Positions 31,988 through 45,800 of a stretch of DNA of 64,000 bases are shown here, piece by piece. Location of the stretch: assembly GCA_036365515.1 (NCBI GenBank), contig CM070873.1, positions 226,253,876 to 226,317,875 of the forward strand, given 5' to 3'. A model generated the notes under the pieces. That model saw only the letters and a program-made list of their open reading frames with translations, was not told the origin of the DNA and did no database searches. Origin of the DNA: Torymus aiolomorphi (lineage: Eukaryota > Arthropoda > Insecta > Hymenoptera > Torymidae). Within the stretch, counting starts at the first letter, position 1; each line of letters begins with the position of its first letter. Both the position numbers and the translations under genes were made by a program.

Positions 31988-32756
31988 AAAATGATTTTTT
32001 CATTTTTCATGTTTTACGTTTTTGTTAATAACCAAAGAACCGTGATAGCTAGAAACTTTTTTTTTTAGAAAATATAGGTATTTTAATTCTCTTTTAAATG
32101 CTACCTATCCCATTCTGATACATACAGCCGTTCTCGAGAAATTACGATTCGAAAAAGAGGTTACAAAAATTTTAACCTCAAAAATCTCTGAAATTTATGA
32201 ACCAATCATCTATCCCAAAGAAAGGTGCAGGTGACAACCAAAAATCTACCTCTACAAGGAATTTTGAAGCGATTAACACAATTTTACTCCCGTAAATTGT
32301 CGCCACCTAAAACACGTTTTTTTCATTTTTTCATTTTTTTCTCAAAAACTAACCAACAGAATGGATTCAATTTTATACAGATTATAGCTATTCATAATCT
32401 CCATTATCATGATTTTTCTCAAAAAAATTGACCATTTAGTTTGGGAGTTATAAGCATTTAAAAAAAAAAACACGTTTTTGTTAATAACAAAATAGCTGTG
32501 ATAGCTAGAGAAATCTTTATTTTTTTAAATATAGGTTTTTTTATGCTCTTTCGAACGCTACCCATCCGATTATAAAATTTAAATCCAATCATTAAAAAAA
32601 ATCAAAAATAAATTTTTCGAAAATGAAAAATTCGACATAAAACAAAAACGAATCAGTTAGTCGTACAAAATTATTTTTTTCCTGAATTCGGAATAAAAAA
32701 AAAAAATGAGACCCTTCCGGTTAAAATCGACCGCGTAGATCCGAAAATAAAGTGGT

Positions 32757-32791
<35 letters not shown>

Positions 32792-32911
32792 TCCATACAG
32801 ACATTTTCTAAAATCATGTGACACAAACTTCTAACATCTTTATTCATGTTTCTAGAGCAATTTAAAGAAAATTAAAATTTTACTATTACAAAGCTTCCTC
32901 TATGAGGAAGC
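31988..32911 (+). repeat. 5'-truncated hairpin-ended repeat
   Basis: It carries the family units (TTTGTTAATAACCAAAGAAC, TTCTCGAGAAATTACGATTC), a CA tract at 32771-32791 and CATACAGACATTTTCTAAAA. It ends with GCTTCCTCTATGAGGAAGC (32893-32911). Confidence 0.8.
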
Positions 32912-33107
32912 AAAAATTCACCCTATCAGACATTAAAAGAAGATCAATGGGAGTGTTGTCGCTGTAAACATTTTTTAAGTATTTGGTTATGGCGATACTG
33001 GCTTCGAATCATGCATTAAGAATTTTGGATTTCTCAACACATTATACCAGTTACCTCAGTATATAATTACAAAATATGTGCGAAAAAGTTTATTAAAAAT
33101 ATATGTC
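32912..33107. other. Unassigned AT-rich DNA
   Basis: Nothing is supported in this short stretch. Confidence 0.5.
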
Positions 33108-33350
33108 GACTCTAGGTCCAGAAACTGCATATATTTTGATGGGACAGGTCCTAAAATCTTGGTATTTTATATGACTATTGACTGAAGAGTTGTATGTATC
33201 CAATTTATTCGTAAATAATTTTTGACCGTAAAAAATTATTTACTCGAATAAATTGGATACACACAACTCTTCAATCAATAGTCATATAAAATACCAAGAT
33301 TTTAGGACCTGTCCCATCAAAATATATACAATGTCTGGACCTGAAGTCGG
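33108..33350. repeat. Palindrome with ~105-bp arms
   Basis: GATGGGACAGGTCCTAAAAT and ATTTTAGGACCTGTCCCATC face each other. The arms continue through GGTATTTTATATGACTATTG and TCCAATTTATTCG to a centre near 33232. Confidence 0.88.
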
Positions 33351-34119
33351 CGGTAGAGCCAAAATTTAGAAATGACCATATCTATGGATAAAATCAATAA
33401 AAATTTTTTTTTAGATCTCATTTTATCACAAATTAAATATACTTTCAGAATATTACTTCTACATATTTCTAATTATTGAAATTTTTTTTTCAGGTCATTT
33501 TATGAAGAAAATTTTAAAGGTGTCTGACCCCTTTAATTAAACGTATCTTGTTACTGATGATTTCTCAGATTTTGAGACTCAACGTTCAAAGGTAAAATAA
33601 TTTTAGGACAAAAAGGAGGTTCTATCAGTAATAGAATTAAAATTAGGATATATGTTAAATACTAATATAAAAATACTAATATAAATTTTCACAAGGCTAG
33701 GTGAGATAGTAGTTGAGATATTAATGTTTTCGTGTTTTGCTGGTTCATCACTGGTAGAAATTTCTCTATTACGAAATAAGAAGAAAGTCAGTAAACAGGT
33801 AGGAAAACTGGCCGTTGAACATTTCATACTAGCGATGAAACGATTTTTCCCCTGTTATTCGTCCATTTAATAGAATGGCATAATCTCAAAATATTCAATT
33901 TAAATTTACTCATAGACTTGACGTTAGATTTAAGAGCATTTGATTGTAATAGATAGCTTACAAAAATGTAAACAATAAACACAGGCTAAAAAAAACATTT
34001 ACAGCCCTTCTTTTATAGATATTAACCGAAATTCATATTTTTCCATCAGATTCTGTCTCTCCCATTCCTCGCCATAACAACAAGCCTTTTATTAGCCATT
34101 TCCTAAGAAAAACTGACCA
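33351..34119. other. Unassigned AT-rich DNA
   Basis: No gene supported. A 74-codon minus-strand frame (33827-33603) has no recognisable feature. Confidence 0.5.
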
Positions 34120-35304
34120 CCCTGGTAGAAAATAAACCAACTCGGATGGCTTATCTACTAACTGTTGGCCAATAATTTAGGCCAACGAATAAGAAAAATA
34201 TTGACCAACGGTTGGTGGACTATCAATCAATAATAAAACATTGAGTAACTCATAAAACAATAATAGAAATTAATAAGAAATATAGATATGTAAAAAGATT
34301 TTGATACATAAACAATAATAAAAATTATTGTAATGCATTAAAAAAATATTTGAATGAAGTTGGGAGTAAATTTATTTGGAGGTTAAGTAGACAGCGTAGC
34401 ACGTGGGCTATGCTCCGAAATTACTGTCCGCAATCCGCATTCCGCTTTTCGCAAGACAAGCACACATGCACATAAATACACACATATTACATACACACGA
34501 GTGCGATCGCAGGTTCATGTGTTATGTATAGGTAAAAGTATTTAACTGTGTAGACTCATACGAGTCACGTGACGGGATTACCGGGATCGCGTGGTTTTGC
34601 TTCACTGTAAAGGTCAGATGGTAACGAAGCACCGTGTAGAAAACGGAGCAATACGAGTACGAAGAATTTATGTAGGATACTTTCAAATTTTAAATGTAGA
34701 ATACCTTTTATGTAGGATTCTTTCAAATTTTAAATATAGGATACTTTAAAATTAAAAAAAATGTAAGTATCCACCTGTACACCCATCTTTGATGGATTCT
34801 TGACGAATGTGCCTGCTCAGTTTCAAAATCCTGCAATCTCATTGCACAATTCGAGTGTAACCATTAACCTTCAATTGGAATCGGCCAACGGGATACCAGG
34901 ATTTTGAAACTGAGGAGGGGTACACTCAAGGATGGGTGTACATGTCCTGACTTACGTCAAAAAGTCACGCACACTACACATTAACACGCCCTAACCTCAA
35001 TTTGAACAAACAAAACTATACCTGTTACCGATTTAACCATATTTATCTGAAGGAAAATACTATTAATATGTGGGTTTTGATTATTCTGTGAATAATACAA
35101 ATTTTGAGAGTTTTATTTAAATAATAAGTTGTGTAAATGATTTTTATTTAAGATTTTTAATATTAAGCATTCATTGACCAAGCGCAAGGGTGATTCCGTG
35201 ACGAAATAAGCGGTATTTATCGCTAACTGTTGGTTAAACGGTTGGCCAAATCCTTGCGATTTGGCGAACGGATGGCGTACGGTTGGTTACAATTTCTACC
35301 AGGG
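34120..35304. mobile_element. 1.2-kb inverted-repeat element (CCCTGGTAGAAA ends)
   Basis: It starts with CCCTGGTAGAAA and ends with TTTCTACCAGGG. Subterminal GTTGG and CCAAC words repeat at both ends (ACCAACGGTTGG, CGGTTGGCCAAATCC). It carries a nested inverted-repeat insertion at 34770-34965 and no protein gene. Other termini of the family occur at 35526-35537 and 53628. Confidence 0.7.
34770..34965. mobile_element. Nested ~190-bp inverted-repeat element
   Basis: CCTGTACACCCATCTTTGAT at the left faces GGATGGGTGTACATG at the right. CTCAGTTTCAAAATCCTG faces CAGGATTTTGAAACTGAG further in. Confidence 0.7.
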
Positions 35305-36167
35305 CAAGTGATTCTTTTTTTCGCCATTTTTAATGCCTTTGAAATAGTCAAGAACAAGCTTGAGTAAATCTGTAAAAAAAGCTTTCTATTTTTCAATCTA
35401 TTAAATAGTTGAATAATGTCAGAAAAATTGTTTCATCGGCAGATAGAAATAGCTAAGAAAAATGTCTAGTTTTCCGTAATTCCCCAGTAAAACTATAGCT
35501 ATTTATTAGTAAAATATAGAGTTGGTTTCTACCAGGGATGAGCTCTTATGCCCTAATCACATAACCGCGTACGATCGCGGACGTCTGCCTACGAACGCGT
35601 CTGACGTTAACGAAGAATCTAGTGATTTTTGCTGTTACCAATAGCGGCAATGTCAGTGCAATAACTAGTACTTTCGAAGAACAGATCTACGCACACGAAG
35701 CGCGGTAGATCGGAGTAGCGCTTACTTGGTTATGTCTGTTGTCGTTGGTGTAGTAGGTATTGATTTTCTTTTTAGAGCAGTAGTGGTTAACTTTTGATTT
35801 CAATGTGATTCTTACTGAGTTGTATTTAGGACAGTACCCAACAAAGTATATGTTCAAAGTCTTGATATGTATCGCCACAGGTGTAGTTTGGAGAGTGTGA
35901 AATTTTTTTTTCTGTTTATACTGGCAGCAAGAGAGTAGTAGTTGGATCTCACTTAGAAAAAATGTGTGAAATCTGTTTAATCTAGTGTTGTTAAATCAAC
36001 TTTTCTTAAAGTTAGGTGCGTAGTCTTGATTTAATAATTTAAAGAAATTTAGATATTGAAAAAAAGTTTCAAGTTAAACCTGGTAAGTAATCATTTCAAT
36101 TGCTATCGTGCATTATTAATAAATAGGATTTACACAAATTTGATTAATTGTTTAAGAAGTGATAAAA
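35305..36167. other. Sequence upstream of the HARBI1-like gene
   Basis: It contains the TTTCTACCAGGG terminus at 35526-35537 and a GC-richer stretch at 35560-35720. The latter may include the left end of the Harbinger element, but I could not pair it with a right terminus. Confidence 0.4.
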
Positions 36168-37505
36168 ATGGAAAATCCCGAAATGGCTATAAATATTGCG
36201 GATTAGGCCTTGCCTATATTAAATATTATCAATTGATTTTAAGAAAAAAAAATTCAGACGCTGGTGGAGTAAGCGTTTGATCAGGTATAATTATCTAACA
36301 GGATATGGAAACTATTAATCTGTTTTTAAATATTTTAAATTAAATGATGAAGAGGAATTCATCACATTTACAAGAATGAGTGTTCAAGCATTTGAGTATG
36401 TGCTCAGTCTTATTAATGCTGCATTAACGAAAAGGAGCAAAAGGCTTCCCCTACCACCAGAGTTAAGACTAAGTTTAATACTGAAGTACGAGTCATTAAT
36501 AAATAAAATATTTTTGTTTTTATAAAATTTATTTTTGTTTTAGTTACTTAGCACATGGTGATACAATAACAAAAAACAAATGGTTTTATCGTATTGGTTT
36601 ATCAATAATCTGGAATGTGATACCAGAAGTCTGCAATGTTTTGTGCGAAATACTGATACCATTGTTTGTCATGTTTCCAACTGCTCCGCAGTTTCAAAGT
36701 ATAGCAACAGAATTTATGACAGATTTAGATTTTCCAAACTGCATAGGTGTGCTTAATGGTAGACACTGCAGGATAAAAAAGCAAAAAAATAGTGGTAGCC
36801 TATTCTTCTACTATAAGAAGTTTCATAGCATCGTTTTGATGGCTTGTTGCGACTCAAAGAAACGTTTTATTTGGGCGAACGTTGGTGACTATGGTGAGAA
36901 ATTTTATTATCAACTATTTTTAAATGAATTTTATAACATATTATAAAATAATTATTACAGGATCTTTTAACGATGCTCGAATTTTCAACAACAGCGATCT
37001 TGGACGTGGTCTTGTCCAAGAATTCATTGACTTACCAGCCTCAACACTTTTGCCAAATTCAAACATACCTTCTCCGTACTTTCTGATTGCTGATGGAGGA
37101 TTTGGAATTAAAAAGTATGTGATGAGATCTTATGTGAGAAATGCTAATTTGCCTGTGCCTCAAAAAATCTATAATTTGCGCTTAAGCCATGCACGGATAG
37201 TAATTGAGAATGCATTTCGTGAATTGTCTTAAACATGGTTAGTTAATGAAAGTACGTTATCATGGAAATTATCAAGTTTAGAAAAAATAATTACTTCAAC
37301 TATATGTCTACATAATTATTTGATCGATATAAAACTGAATGAAGTATTCAATAGATGGAATAGGATTCATAATGAAGGTTTAGATAATAATGTGATTCCA
37401 GTGGACAATCAAAATGTATTAACAGAACTTAGAATTTGTCAACGACTGACAGAATATTTTGTGTCAAATGAAGGAGCTATCGAATGGCAGTGGGATAGGA
37501 TGTAA
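36168..37505 (+). pseudogene. HARBI1-like (Harbinger) transposase pseudogene
   Basis: Harbinger transposases cut and paste DNA with a DDE nuclease. The reading starts MENPEMAINIAD at 36168, then needs two one-base shifts (near 36206 and in the A-run at 36244) to reach FRRWWSKRLIRYNYLTGYGN and FITFTRMSVQAFEYVLSL. Introns fit at 36486-36543 and 36894-36960; both are GT-AG and both join conserved blocks (RLSLILN-YLAHGDT and NVGDYG-SFNDARIF). The second catalytic Asp (GSFNDARIF) and the Glu (HARIVIENAF) are present. The first Asp position reads GVLNGRH, Asn in place of Asp. Stops fall after GYGNY and after FRELS (37230-37232), and the frame continues through CLHNYLIDIKLNEV to TAA at 37503. Family identity is firm and activity is excluded. 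Confidence 0.85.
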
Positions 37506-37888
37506 TTGTAACCAAATGTTAATAGTATTTTTAATGTATTTGATTTTGAATAACTACACTTTTTTTACATATTTATTTTAGGAGTGTAGATATTTTTAGA
37601 TAGTATCTTTAATGAAGCTGAAGCTACCCGCCACATTCTACCTGCATAATACCCGTAAAATAAACACCCCATGTGTTTGGCGGGTAGAGTCTGGCGGCTA
37701 GATATTCTCGGTTATAAATCACAGCTGAAGAAACTTATAAAATACCGGGATTAACATATGTTATGACTTGATTACAAATAAAGAAACGTAAAGAAAAAGT
37801 GGCTTTTAAATATTTATTCAATTTTTGTTTACAAAATAGTGTTCAAACATTTTAAGATAATAATACATTTTTATAAATGACATGAATA
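37506..37888. other. Spacer between convergent Harbinger genes
   Basis: It contains a GC-richer stretch with GCTACCCGCCA (about 37622) and TGGCGGGTAG (37678-37687) as an inverted pair, of unknown meaning. The two flanking genes converge on this spacer. Confidence 0.4.
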
Positions 37889-38218
37889 CTATGAAAAATA
37901 TAAAACAGTAAAGTAGTTGTATGAATTTAAATTGCGAGTTTCAATAAATTGGTTAATCTTGTTCAAAATTAATTCCAAACAGAGGTTTTGAATAATGTTA
38001 TTTTTGTGTTCACTTAATCGTAACGTTAACATTTTTACTGATTCTTCAGTTACTTGGTTGTTCACCTTCATTTGAAAATTTGTATTATTCACGCGTGCAT
38101 TGGCCAACTCCTTGCATTCAATATTTTTATTTTGTGAAACTAACATCAGTGGTTTCTTAATAGCTTCACCATCTTTATCTGGACTTGCTTTTTTGGTTAG
38201 TAATTCTAAAACAATGTC
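37889..38218 (-). pseudogene. Truncated partner gene of the Harbinger element
   Basis: The minus strand reads continuously from KDIVLELLTKKASPDKDGEA through SQNKNIECKELANARVNNTN to FTVLYFS and a stop at 37889-37891. The open frame extends upstream of the first Met and is cut at about 38218 by a reverse transcriptase fragment. Harbinger elements usually carry a second, oppositely oriented Myb/SANT-like gene whose product helps the transposase bind and enter the nucleus. Position and orientation fit that role. The preserved part is a coiled, Lys/Glu/Asn-rich C-terminus without the DNA-binding domain, so assignment rests on context. Confidence 0.45.
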
Positions 38219-38900
38219 TTCGTTACCTCCTCCTCGATCGTCGTTTGGTCGGTCCTAGATCCTCCAACGTTGGGCATCAACTATTGGAGAGCCGATGCCA
38301 CGCGGTCTGCTTTTTTGGCTACCTCAGTAACATGAACATTAAAGGACCAGTTCTTGTCGATCCATACCCCTAGATAGTTAAACCTGTCTTTAAGTGGTAT
38401 CTCGAAGCCGTCCAACTAAAAGTATGGCGGTTTGAACTTTTACCTCTTGGTTATCAGCACAGCTTCGCTTTTTTGTTCAGGCAATGCCATACCTGTGCTC
38501 TTCATCCACTCGTTTATCATTTCCAGTGCCTGGTTGCAGATTATTTCAAGCTTGATCGGATTTTCCGCCATCGCCATCATCACGACGTCATCCGCATATG
38601 CTGCAACAGGGGCCCCTTTAGAATAGCTAAATCAAAGAAGACTGTCGTACTGGATATTCCAGTGAAATGGCTCTTTAACCGATCCTTGAGGAACTCCCGC
38701 CGACAGGTCGACTTCAGTTTTTCCTTGGTCTGTATCGACTACTAGCTTCCTTTGCTGGAAGTAAGAGCTAACCACTTTGAATAGATAGTCTGGCATCTTA
38801 ACATTCAGTGCCCGACACATGTGCTCCCGTCCAGCGGTATTACATCGAGGGTTATAACCACACAGTACCCGCCTTTTGCCTATCCCATTGTCCTGGCTTC
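38216..38900 (-). pseudogene. Non-LTR reverse transcriptase fragment
   Basis: Minus-strand reading gives MPDYLFKVVSSYFQQRKLVV, the motif AGVPQGS and WNIQYD. After a shift it gives YADDVVMMAMAENPIKLEII, then NYLGVWIDKNWSFNVHVTEV and KKADRVASAL. These are palm motifs of a non-LTR retrotransposon reverse transcriptase, closest in style to R1/I-type elements. YADD is the catalytic pair. Stops and frameshifts break it, and neither the endonuclease nor the 3' end is present. Its left edge truncates the Harbinger partner gene. At the right it meets a GT tract (38914-38933). It differs from the element at 45611-51010 (YADD rather than FADD), so it is a separate family. Confidence 0.75.
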
Positions 38901-38933
38901 TGTCACAATCCTGAGTGTGTGTGTGTGTGTGTG

Positions 38934-39480
38934 TTTTCATTTGTTTATGGTATAAAACGTAATATTGTAATATTTTAAGGTAAGCTTGTTTTATTTCGAT
39001 TTTTCGATTTTTTGAAATCAACGTGTTTATTTTCATGAATTTTGAAGTTAGTATAATTAATGGCACTTTTTGTACATCAAATGAATTGGTTGGGCAGAAA
39101 TATTCATCCATAAATTTCGGATAAATTATGATCCATAAATTATGATTTGAAACACAAGTTATTTAGTAATTTCAGGTATTTTTAAGTTAATATTATAATG
39201 AATTAATATGTTATGAATATATTTACAATCTATCTATACTGATTTTTAAATTATGTATAAAAACTCAATAAAATGACAGGTTGATTTCAGTGGTAGATTT
39301 CGATTAGGTGCGCGGTTAGTATGCGGCTATTCCTTATAAGAAGAATTGCGACTGACATCACATAATTTGACATTAATGTATATTTTAATTTGTATTTTAT
39401 ATATTAGTTTTATTGCTACCATTCATATATAAAATTTGATGTGATATACTTAATTATTGACATAAAAAATTAAAACAAGG
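38934..39480. other. AT-rich DNA
   Basis: No gene is supported; a diverged start motif of the hairpin-ended family lies near 39490-39535. Confidence 0.45.
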
Positions 39481-39559
39481 TATCAATTCATTAGTTTGCA
39501 GAAGCAACGTGTCAATGTATTGGTAGAGGGTTTTTTCTTAGCTAGGGGTTTATAAATAA

Positions 39560-39755
39560 ATTTTACACCACTCTAACCTCAAAATCATAACTTTAATATG
39601 ATTATTCGGCTCTCGTGGTATAAAATACGGTACGACACTGGTGCGTAAGGTGATTTTTACCGCATTCGACTTTTCGCACTCGCTTCGCTCGTGCGAAAAA
39701 TGTCTCCTGTGGTACATAATCACCTTCCACACCCGTATCGTAATGTACTATTTGT
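39560..39755 (-). repeat. Dispersed ~200-bp repeat
   Basis: Closely related to 30053-30262: GATTATTCGGCTCTCGTGGT, GGTGATTTTTACCGCATTCG, CCCGTATCGTAATGTACTAT. It abuts a hairpin-ended repeat fragment. Confidence 0.7.
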
Positions 39756-40612
39756 ATGTCCAACGATTTCGGAGGGAAAATTGTCGTAATTTCTTCAAAA
39801 TTCCTTGTGGAGGTAGATTTTGGATAGCTCTTGGTCGAGTTCTTTGGGCAAAATAATTGGTCCATAAATTTCAGAGATATTTTTAAAACTTTTTTTTAAA
39901 TCGTAATTTCTCGAGAACGGTTCTATGAATCAGCTACAGATTTACTTTAAGGTTTACTTAACATTATAAATTTTTATTGAAAGATATTTAAATTATGTAC
40001 ATTTTCTTTTTTTAATATTTAAATTATCTTCACTCTGTCATTTATTATTAACGAAAATGTGCTCAAAATTATTTAATAAATTTTTCAAATAATAATTGAT
40101 TTATCGACTTCAAGTTTTAACCACTTATTATACTCATTGAAGAATATATTTGGTTGAAATTTCAAAAGATTATCTTTATTTGTTTTTTAAAAAAACAATG
40201 TTTTATAAAAAAGTAGGAGTTTTGTTGTCACGCGATAACAATATTAAGAAAATCAACCAATTGTCCTAAAATTTGGGAGAGATATATTTTTTTTATATCT
40301 TCAAACTGAATTCGTTGCCCAATAAAATCGAACTATTACGACGAAAGATATTTGAGGTTTAAAATAAAACTAATTGAACATGTGATAATATTTTGAAAAA
40401 ATTGATTTATAAAAATATCGGGTTGTCGCACGAGAAAAAGAGTAACAAGAATGAATTTTCGAAAAATATATATTAATTTATTACGAATATTCATAAAGAA
40501 AATTGGGTATGATACAATTAATTATTGTTATAAAAAATTTTAAAAAAATGAATAAATAGATTATTTTGAGGAAGCTAAGTGCCAATGTATTGACAGCGGG
40601 TTTTTACTTTTA
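39756..40612 (-). repeat. Hairpin-ended repeat lacking the hairpin end
   Basis: It begins inside the family (TGTATGTCCAACGATTTCGG, GAGGTAGATTTTGGATAGCT) and ends with the reversed start motif GAGGAAGCTAAGTGCCAATG at about 40573-40592. Non-coding. Confidence 0.7.
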
Positions 40613-41352
40613 CTTCATTATTTTTTTTCACATATAACATTATAACTAAAGAGAATACGACTAATGTATATTTATTGCAGTGCATAACAGTTTTGACTTC
40701 AGAATATAAATGTTAATTATATCATAGTGAGATTCAGACGATAACTGATGATGGTGACAGAAGCAAACGTTCCATAATGTTTTTCTGCACAATAGAATAT
40801 CTTTCGCTTCCTTTGAAAATTAACTTGAATCTGTATACTAAATGTTTTTTGTAAGAGTCAGTGTGTATACTTAATTTTTCTTTAGTATCGATCTCTTCTA
40901 TTTTAAGAATAAAGTTTTCAATAAAAGTTCAAGTACTAAAAAGATATTTCTAAAACTTTAATTCAACTGTCACTGCACACTTGTATTACACTTTTATAAA
41001 CTTTTCTAATATACCTTCACATATTATATACCAAATGTTTACTCCAAAATACGTTCATGAATGCAAAAAATGAAAACTAAAAACAACAATTTGTATAAAG
41101 AAGGTGCTGATATCATAGATGGTTATATGAAATGACAGCTGTACATGTTTACACTAATGCTTGCAGACTTTTATATACGTTACAATAAAGGAGTGAGTGG
41201 CTGTCAATTAGTCAGGTTGTTACGGTGCCAACTTAAATGCTATAAGTTTCAAATTCAAATATTTTATTTTTGTAAAAAATCCCATAAATTATATGATTTA
41301 TTTTGTATCTTTATATTAATGGCTAAAATATTATTTTTGGATTTTTTAAAGT
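40613..41352. other. AT-rich DNA
   Basis: No supported gene. A 73-codon plus-strand frame (41145-41366) looks like chance. Confidence 0.5.
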
Positions 41353-41556
41353 ATATCGACGGCTGAAAGGAAGAAGAACGTATCTCGGCGCGCGGGTGAA
41401 GAACGTATCTCGCGCGCGGGTGAAGAACGACGTATGTCGGCGCGTGGATGAAGAACGACGTATCTCACCGCGAGGATGAAGAATGACGTATCTCGGCGCT
41501 CTTATGACCAGTACACGGTCAGTATACGTTCTTCTTCCTCTCAGCCGTCGATATAT
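41353..41556. repeat. Minisatellite framed by an inverted repeat
   Basis: ATATCGACGGCTGAAAGGAA at the left and TTCCTCTCAGCCGTCGATAT at the right are near-perfect inverted ends. Between them lie four to five units of about 30 bp (GAAGAACGACGTATCTCGGC plus GCGCGGGT). GC and CpG are high against an AT-rich background. Confidence 0.85.
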
Positions 41557-42185
41557 AGATATGCAGAGATAATTTTGAATACATTAAGAACAAAGAAATA
41601 AAAAAAAATTCATAGAAATCAATGTACGATTATATAAATACGTATACAAAAGGAAAAATGTAATTTAAACAAAAAACAAATGAAAAGCTTTATCAGTATT
41701 TTGTGTATATTCTCAAAACAAAAATAGATAATATTTTAAAACAAATTGACATATTCTACAAGCGTTTTTTTCTGAAATATGTAAAAAAAATCGATTTTTC
41801 GTTATTTTAAAGGTGTTTGACCTCCTTAAGGCGGTTCTATGAAAATGTCATTTCCTGCGGACATTTACAAAAAAAATATATATCATCTGCAGATAATGAA
41901 ACATTTTTTGGTTTTTTTTTTTCAATACAGGTTGCCACGCTTATTTTTCAGTAAAAAATTCTTGAAAATGTATACTTTTGCATGTAAATTATAGTAAAAC
42001 CATGTGCCTTGCGTAGAAACTTTCAAAATTAATACCGAAATCGATTGCGGAGGAAGTTCAGTAAAGAGATCGTTAAAGTTCAAGCTTTAAGCTTTGTAAT
42101 GATAATATAAAAAATGTATGGAGCCATGGTTATTTTCGAGATAATCAGTTAATAATATAAAAATCCATGTAAAAGTACTAAGATA
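41557..42185. other. AT-rich DNA
   Basis: No gene or defined repeat is supported. Confidence 0.5.
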
Positions 42186-42189
42186 GGTT

Positions 42190-42372
42190 AGGTTGACGTA
42201 ATATAGTACATCAATATACGTCATATCGTCGCTTCCTACGAAGACTAACACATTTCATTTTGCGCCGCGAAAACTAACATATCTCGCACCTCTGCCGCGA
42301 AGACTAACATTTCACGCCTCTATATACCACAAAAATTAGTATATGTCGCGCCTTTACTGCCAAGACAAGTTG
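42190..42372. repeat. Degenerate ~35-bp tandem repeat
   Basis: Units are variants of GCGAAGACTAACATATCTCG followed by CGCCTCT; four to five are recognisable. The core (CGCGAAGA, TATCTCG) is reminiscent of the 41353-41556 minisatellite. Confidence 0.6.
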
Positions 42373-42839
42373 TCATATTTTAAAGATATATGTAAATATG
42401 TAAGTTAAATACTATTGGCAACAAAAATTTGTGGATACTCAATTAACTTGAGGGTCTTCCTATGAGTAACCACCTTATGTCCTTATTTTTAATACTTCTA
42501 ATATTTTACGAGTCTGTGTTATAAATCTATTCCATGAGTTATTATACTTGCAATGTATATTTTCTTTTATTTCAAACTCATAAATATAAGTATAATATTA
42601 AATAACGCTATAACTGTTTCTTCCATAAAACCTTTCACATGGTAAAACATCGCATTAAAATACCAAAAAGTATCTTTTTGCCTCATTTGTACCGTGCACA
42701 GTCATTCCACTGCGGATAAAGTTATTCTACCCAAAGATAAAATGAAAACATAGAAAAATGGCGCTTGCAGGAGTCGCCTTAATAAAGGGGCATGCAGCCA
42801 ACCGGCGCGGTGTACAAGAAATAAATTGACAGCAACAAA
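42373..42839. other. AT-rich DNA
   Basis: Nothing is supported. Confidence 0.45.
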
Positions 42840-44220
<1,381 letters not shown>

Positions 44221-44408
44221 TTATTTTGAGGGTTTTAACTTTTAAATGAGGTTCATAATAAAGAGATTACCTTAAAATATTTTTTTTTGCTTCCTCATAG
44301 AGGAAGCTTTGTGATAGTAAAAAAAAAAGTTTATGAGATAATGTGTTAGAAATGTTATTTAGCAAATTTGGAATCGAAATACACTATTTTTAGAAAATGT
44401 CCGTATGG

Positions 44409-44496
<88 letters not shown>

Positions 44497-45597
44497 GTAT
44501 ACGCTGATATCTCATGATCTACTCGACCGATTTTAACGGGAGAGTGATCATTTTTTTAGATTTTGCTTCCACAATTGGGGTCAATATTCTACTTTTGTAA
44601 AATTTAATTTTTTTTAGCCATTTTTTAATTTTCAAAATTTTTTTTTTCGATTTTTTTAATATTTAGAACAAATATTGTTTATATCTCATGAATTCTTTGT
44701 ATGTAGGATAAAATTATCTACAATTTAAAAAAAAAAAGTCGGTAGCTATATTTCGTCATAAGTTATTGATGAAAACGTAATTTTTTGTAAATAGGTTATA
44801 TTTCGAAATTAAAAAAAGATATTAACATGAATATTTTTTTGGTTATAAAGGATATTAAGTACTATAGCTTACTAAATTTTTAGGTTTTTTTATTCATTAT
44901 CTTTTGAGAAAAAAAATAATTTATAAAAAAAAGTGATTTCTTTTGTCGTTCAATAACTATAGTAAAATTGGCTTAATCACTTTGAAATTCTTTGTAGAGG
45001 TAGATTTTGTATACCAATCGAGTGAGTTCTTTGGGCAAAAGGATTGATTCATAAATTTCGAAGATATTTGAGGTTAAAATTTTTTTCAATTTTTTTTTAA
45101 ATCATAATTTCTCGAGAACGGCTCTATGTATCTAAATGGGGTGGGTGGTATTCGAAAGAGAATTAAATTACCTATATTTTCTAAAAAAAATTAATTCTCT
45201 AGCTATCACGGTTCTTTTGTTATTAACAAAAACGTAATAATTGAAAAATGAAAAAAAATGAGTTTTATATGTTCAACTATTACAAGAGTAAAATTGTCTT
45301 ATTCGCTTCAAAATTCATTTTAGAGGTATATTATTGATAGTTCTCGGATGAGTTCTTTTGGCAAAGTGATTGGTTCATAAATTTCAGAGATATTTGAGGT
45401 TCAAATTTTTCTAGATATTTTTAAAATCTATTTCTTGAGGATGGCTCTGTGTATCTGAATGGGATGGGTAGCATTTGAAAGAGAATTAAAATATTTATAT
45501 TTTCTAAAAAGAAAAATTTTTTAGTTATCGCGGTTTTTTATTATTAACAAAAATGTAAAACTTGAAAAATTTAAAAATGAAAACAAAAATCTGTCTT

Positions 45598-45630
<33 letters not shown>

Positions 45631-45800
45631 ATTGAATAATTTACTGTCGTATCCCCCAGCGTAGGGTATTAGCAACGTTACATGTTTTTACATTTATTTA
45701 CATATTTCTACATATTTATATTGGAATAGAGACTGAATTGGTGTTATATTACATTGTGTTGTGTATTACATTGTAAATACTATAATTAACAGATTTTTAT

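Noticed and set aside
36056..36280. Independent 74-codon protein
   Set aside because: Part of it (GLGLAYIKYYQLILRKK) is a frame-shifted stretch of the HARBI1-like gene, whose start is better placed at 36168.
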